DNA from: Porphyromonadaceae bacterium UBA2751
GTDB taxonomy: Bacteria > Bacteroidota > Bacteroidia > Bacteroidales > Muribaculaceae
DNA length: 14,922 nt
NCBI GenBank assembly: GCA_002353285.1
Contig: DEJJ01000024.1
Coordinates: 1 to 14,922, forward strand
Direction: 5' to 3'
Positions within the stretch are counted from its first letter, which is position 1; every line of letters begins with the position of its first letter. The position numbers and the translations under genes were made by a program. Under the pieces are notes generated by a model, which saw only the letters and a list, made by a program, of their open reading frames with translations, was not told the origin of the DNA and made no database searches. Positions 12,436-14,922 of the stretch are shown piece after piece.

Positions 12436-13882
12436 ACTTATCGGGGTTAGCATCGCTGAAGATGCGGTTCCAGCGTATCTTGCCGTCGGTCCAGCCGCGG
12501 TCTTTGTCAAACGAGATGAGCACCACCATGGGTGTGCCCACGATGTGATCCTCGGGCACAAAGCCCCAGAATCTCGAGTCGAGCGAGTTGTCGCGGTTGT
12601 CGCCCATCATCCAGTAGTAGTCCATCTTGAAGGTGTAGCGCGAGGCGGGCTTTCCGTCGATGTAGGCCTTGCCGCCCTTGATTTCCAGGTTGGCCCGCTC
12701 ATAGTCCTTGATGCAACGCCCATAGAGCTGCAAGTTCTTCTCGTTAAGCTCAATGCTGGCACCCTTCTTGGGAATCCAAATGGGGCCGTAGTCGTTGTGG
12801 GTCCAGCCATAGTTCACACCCACGGGATAGGTAATCAGGCCTTCGCCCTCGCCATACTGGGCACGCGTGATGCTCGACACCCACTTGCACTTCTCGAGCT
12901 CGGCCTTCATAGCAGCCGTCAGTGGCAGGTAAAGTTCGGGCGAGATGAACTGCTGGCCAGTCAATGGGTCCACGGTGATGTTGCGCCCAATGTCTTCGTT
13001 GCTCACGCCCAGCTCATTGGTCAGGTAGTCGTAGTCGGGCGAGTTGCCGTTGACCTTCACGGCATAGTTGTATTGCACATTCTTAGGCTCAGGAATGTTC
13101 CTGCCGTTGATGTTCACAATGCCGTTCACAATCTTGAGCGTCTCGCCAGGCAGACCCACGCAGCGCTTCACATAGTTGTCGCGGCGGTCAACAGGGCGGT
13201 AAATCACCTTGTGCTGTGACCACACCGCATCGCGGCCATGCTCCAGCACCTGAGTGTAGTAGTCGGGATTAGGCTCGTCCACGCACACCGTGTCGCCAGC
13301 AGGGAAGTTAAACACCACAATGTCACCACGCTCCACCTTGCGCAGGCCCTTGAGGCGGTGGTAGTCGAGCTGCGGATGCTCAATGTAGCTCTTGCAGCCA
13401 AAAAGCTCATTCTGCGCCAGCGGGAAGTGCAATGGAGTTTGAGGCACACGCGGACCGTACACCATCTTGTTCACCCACAGGAAGTCGCCAGTGAGCAGCG
13501 TTTTCTCAAGCGATGACGACGGAATCTGGTAGTTCTGACCCACAAAGAGGAACAGGAAATACACCAGCACCAGCGCATAGACGATGGCATCTACCCAGCT
13601 CATGACGGTGCGCAGCAGTTTGTTCTTGCTGAACTTCCACCAGTTCCAGGGGATAAACTGAGTGAGGTAAATGTCGGCAAGCAGCAGCCATGCCAGCGCT
13701 ACCCACCAGTTGCCAAGCCATGCCACCCATGCAAAGAAAATGACGCTCACGATGCCAAAGCGCACCCAGCGGGTCTTTTTCACACGGCCCAGGCGCTCCT
13801 TGAGCCCGCCCGTCTGTCGCACACGAGCCTCTTTTCCCTCGGCTTCCTTAGCAGTATCTTTCTTTAGTTTTTCTTCTTTCAT
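12434..13882 (-). CDS. lepB: Signal peptidase I (S26)
   Basis: Type I signal peptidase removes signal peptides from exported proteins at the inner membrane. The 482-residue product has a charged N-terminus, membrane segments at about 40-75 and 97-115, and Box B QIPSSSLEKTLLTGDFLWVN with likely nucleophile Ser124 (SSL in place of the usual GSM). Box D is YVKRCVGLPGE with general base Lys239, and Box E is MMGDNRDNSLDSRFWGFVPE (425-444). Between Box D and Box E lies a long insertion (about 250-420), as known from Bacteroidetes LepB, which is much longer than the 324-residue E. coli enzyme. It is the first gene of the operon with the WbqC-like, TIM-barrel, HAD and VanW-like genes. Its likely promoter (14169-14199) is separated from the start codon by a MITE-like element. 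Confidence 0.94.
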   Translation of the reverse strand: MKEEKLKKDTAKEAEGKEARVRQTGGLKERLGRVKKTRWVRFGIVSVIFFAWVAWLGNWWVALAWLLLADIYLTQFIPWNWWKFSKNKLLRTVMSWVDAIVYALVLVYFLFLFVGQNYQIPSSSLEKTLLTGDFLWVNKMVYGPRVPQTPLHFPLAQNELFGCKSYIEHPQLDYHRLKGLRKVERGDIVVFNFPAGDTVCVDEPNPDYYTQVLEHGRDAVWSQHKVIYRPVDRRDNYVKRCVGLPGETLKIVNGIVNINGRNIPEPKNVQYNYAVKVNGNSPDYDYLTNELGVSNEDIGRNITVDPLTGQQFISPELYLPLTAAMKAELEKCKWVSSITRAQYGEGEGLITYPVGVNYGWTHNDYGPIWIPKKGASIELNEKNLQLYGRCIKDYERANLEIKGGKAYIDGKPASRYTFKMDYYWMMGDNRDNSLDSRFWGFVPEDHIVGTPMVVLISFDKDRGWTDGKIRWNRIFSDANPDK

Positions 13883-13905
13883 TCTATATTGATTTTTAAT
13901 TTATT

Positions 13906-14148
13906 AACCCGTTGGCGGAATTAAGTTGAAAATAAATTTTCAAGAAACATATTGGGTTCCAGGCATTAGCGTCGAAGACGCTGGGCGGGTCGAAGACCCG
14001 ACTTCTATGCTAAGACCATGCAAGAACCCCGCAGGGGTTCGCAGCTTGGTCATTGCTGAATCTAACGCAAAGTGCCTCGAAGAGGAACTTCTTAATTATC
14101 AATATTTTCTATCATAATGTAATGTTTTATTAATTCCGCCAACGGGTT
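13906..14148. mobile_element. MITE-like element with perfect terminal inverted repeats, in the lepB leader
   Basis: The ends AACCCGTTGGCGGAATTAA (13906-13924) and its exact reverse complement (14130-14148) form perfect 19-bp terminal inverted repeats. They are flanked by the direct repeat TTATT (13901-13905 and 14149-14153), as expected of a target duplication. The 243-bp body carries no transposase. It contains four short hairpins with 3-nt loops: 13968-13982, 13986-14000, 14024-14040 (with an outer stem 14014-14018/14047-14051) and 14075-14085. A 63-codon frame across it lacks coding features. This is the pattern of a non-autonomous transposable element. It lies 23 bp before the lepB start codon and about 14 nt after the predicted transcription start. 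Confidence 0.75.
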
Positions 14149-14168
14149 TTATTACTGAAAATAATGTG

Positions 14169-14199
14169 CAAACTTACTCAAAAAAGTTGACACCACAAT
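14169..14199 (-). promoter_or_regulatory. Likely lepB operon promoter, upstream of the MITE
   Basis: On the minus strand ATTG (14196-14199, one mismatch), 19 bp, then TAAGTTTG (14169-14176), a perfect TAnnTTTG box. The predicted start near 14162 gives a leader of about 280 nt that includes the whole element; without it the leader would be about 32 nt. I see no perfect -7 box between the element and the gene. Confidence 0.55.
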
Positions 14200-14237
14200 G
14201 AATCACCCACCTAAAAACACAAAATGGGCGCACGCAC

Positions 14238-14285
14238 ACACATGTGTCCATGGCGCAAGCTTCAATCGCTGCAAGCCTGCGCCAT
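14238..14285. other. Palindrome and 13-bp hairpin between ridA and lepB
   Basis: ACACATGTGT (14238-14247) is a perfect 10-bp palindrome. Next to it 14250-14262 pairs with 14273-14285 with one mismatch around a 10-nt loop. No T-run follows on either strand. The hairpin may mark the 3' end of the ridA message, or the palindrome may be an operator. Confidence 0.45.
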
Positions 14286-14323
14286 CCACAACTCTAAAAA
14301 TGATGTTGACCCTCCGCGAGCGA

Positions 14324-14704
14324 TTACTCGGCGGCAATCATCTCAATCTCCACCAAGGCACCCTTGGGCAGGTCCTTCACGGCAAATGCCGAGCGGGCAG
14401 GGAATGGCTGCTCAAAGAACTCGGCATACACCTCGTTCATCGGGCCAAAGTTGGCAATGTCGCTCAGCAGCACCGTAGTCTTCACCACATTCTTAAGGTC
14501 GAGGCCTGCGCTCTTGAGAATTGCCTCAGCGTTAAGCAGCGACTGCCGAGTCTGCTCCTTGATGCCACCCTCAGGAAACGCTCCAGTAGCAGGATCAATA
14601 GGAAGCTGACCCGAGAGGAAAATCATCTTACCCTGCGCGCAGATGCCCTGGCTGTAAGGACCAATTGCAGCAGGGGCTGCCGCTGTGTTCAAAACTGTCT
14701 TCAT
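14324..14704 (-). CDS. ridA: RidA family enamine/imine deaminase
   Basis: RidA (YjgF/YER057c/UK114) hydrolyses reactive enamine/imine intermediates such as 2-aminoacrylate released by PLP enzymes, protecting the cell. The 126-residue product has normal family length. It shows AAAPAAIGPYSQG near the N-terminus, IFLSGQLPIDPATG (28-41), the helix QTRQSLLNAEAILKSAGLDL, VVKTTVLLSDI (73-83), and FPARSAFAVKDLPKGALVEI with the substrate-binding Arg104. The frame can be extended to 14896, but the -7 promoter box at 14752-14759 lies inside that extension and family proteins begin at or near the Met at 14704. It is a single-gene unit, divided from the lepB operon by a hairpin region. Confidence 0.93.
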   Translation of the reverse strand: MKTVLNTAAAPAAIGPYSQGICAQGKMIFLSGQLPIDPATGAFPEGGIKEQTRQSLLNAEAILKSAGLDLKNVVKTTVLLSDIANFGPMNEVYAEFFEQPFPARSAFAVKDLPKGALVEIEMIAAE

Positions 14705-14751
14705 TACACAAATGTCGTTTAAATGATTAATGATTTCTTTACTTAGCACCG

Positions 14752-14783
14752 CAAAGTTATAAAAAAATCCGTTACACCCCAAC
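14752..14783 (-). promoter_or_regulatory. ridA promoter
   Basis: On the minus strand GTTG (14780-14783), 20 bp, then TAACTTTG (14752-14759). Predicted start near 14745, about 40 nt before the ATG. Confidence 0.7.
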
Positions 14784-14823
14784 ACCTTTCTCGCCCCAAC
14801 AACACCACTCCCACACATTTTTG

Positions 14824-14922
14824 GATAAATTAGGGGCCGCCACCTCCTGAAGCAAAAATAAAAAACTTCGCTCGGTTTAGATAAATTAGGCTGCACCTCG
14901 GCAATAAAAATGAAAATCTTTC
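14824..14922. repeat. Imperfect ~56-bp direct repeat, cut by the window end
   Basis: GATAAATTAGG occurs at 14824 and again at 14880, exactly 56 bp apart. Each copy is followed by a related sequence: a CACCTC core, then A-rich AAAAATAAAAA or AAAAATGAAAA and CTT. The second unit runs off the window. No gene is visible here. Confidence 0.6.

Noticed and set aside
13926..14117. 63-codon frame inside the MITE-like element
   Set aside because: It runs straight through the hairpins and has no start context or recognisable domain; the structure explains the sequence better.
14705..14896. Upstream extension of ridA by 64 codons
   Set aside because: It contains the predicted promoter and runs into a repeat; RidA proteins are about 125-130 residues.
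1..14922. CRISPR array
   Set aside because: No series of regularly spaced identical repeats with unique spacers is present; the repeats seen are tandem or dispersed.

Overview
This window looks like chromosomal DNA of an uncultured or gut-type Bacteroidales bacterium (Muribaculaceae/Prevotellaceae-like; the exact family is inference). The signs are: promoters of the Bacteroidetes sigma type (TTTG, about 20 bp, TAnnTTTG); A-rich start regions without Shine-Dalgarno sequences; a BspA-type leucine-rich repeat fragment ending in a dockerin-like motif; WbqC; DUF4369/thioredoxin-like lipoproteins; and a tRNA with no encoded CCA. Nearly all genes lie on the minus strand.

Left part (1-2096): accessory and scarred DNA. 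Positions 1-840 hold no convincing gene, but contain strong hairpins, a promoter and seven GGTAAC hexamers. At about 842 this joins, without a start codon, a broken BspA/dockerin surface-protein gene that ends in a clean terminator (1266-1311). Next comes a 58-bp second copy of the 3' end of comM (1360-1417), a 100-residue orphan gene with a good promoter, and a short coding remnant. The intact comM gene follows. The two comM 3' ends bracket a ~685-bp insert, as left by integration or gene conversion.

Middle (2097-9440): comM (AAA+ helicase of natural transformation) with its own promoter; a thioredoxin-fold lipoprotein lacking the CxxC; a CAT-anticodon tRNA with promoter and bidirectional terminator; a ~400-bp non-coding stretch; a three-gene envelope operon (coiled-coil membrane protein, M48 metalloprotease, small lipoprotein); a non-coding stretch holding a promoter-plus-terminator unit that could make a ~120-nt RNA; and a 534-residue protein with several apparent helix-turn-helix/winged-helix domains behind a near-perfect promoter.

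Right part (9603-14704): a tight minus-strand operon lepB - wbqC-like - TIM-barrel protein - yqeG-like HAD phosphatase - vanW-like, then ridA further right. A 243-bp MITE-like element (perfect 19-bp terminal inverted repeats, 5-bp TTATT flanking repeats, four 3-nt-loop hairpins inside) sits between the likely lepB promoter and the lepB start codon, so it would be transcribed as most of the lepB leader. The right edge carries the start of a ~56-bp direct repeat.

The most interesting items are the MITE in the lepB leader, the duplicated comM 3' end, the two promoter-terminator units without genes, and the multi-HTH protein of unknown function.
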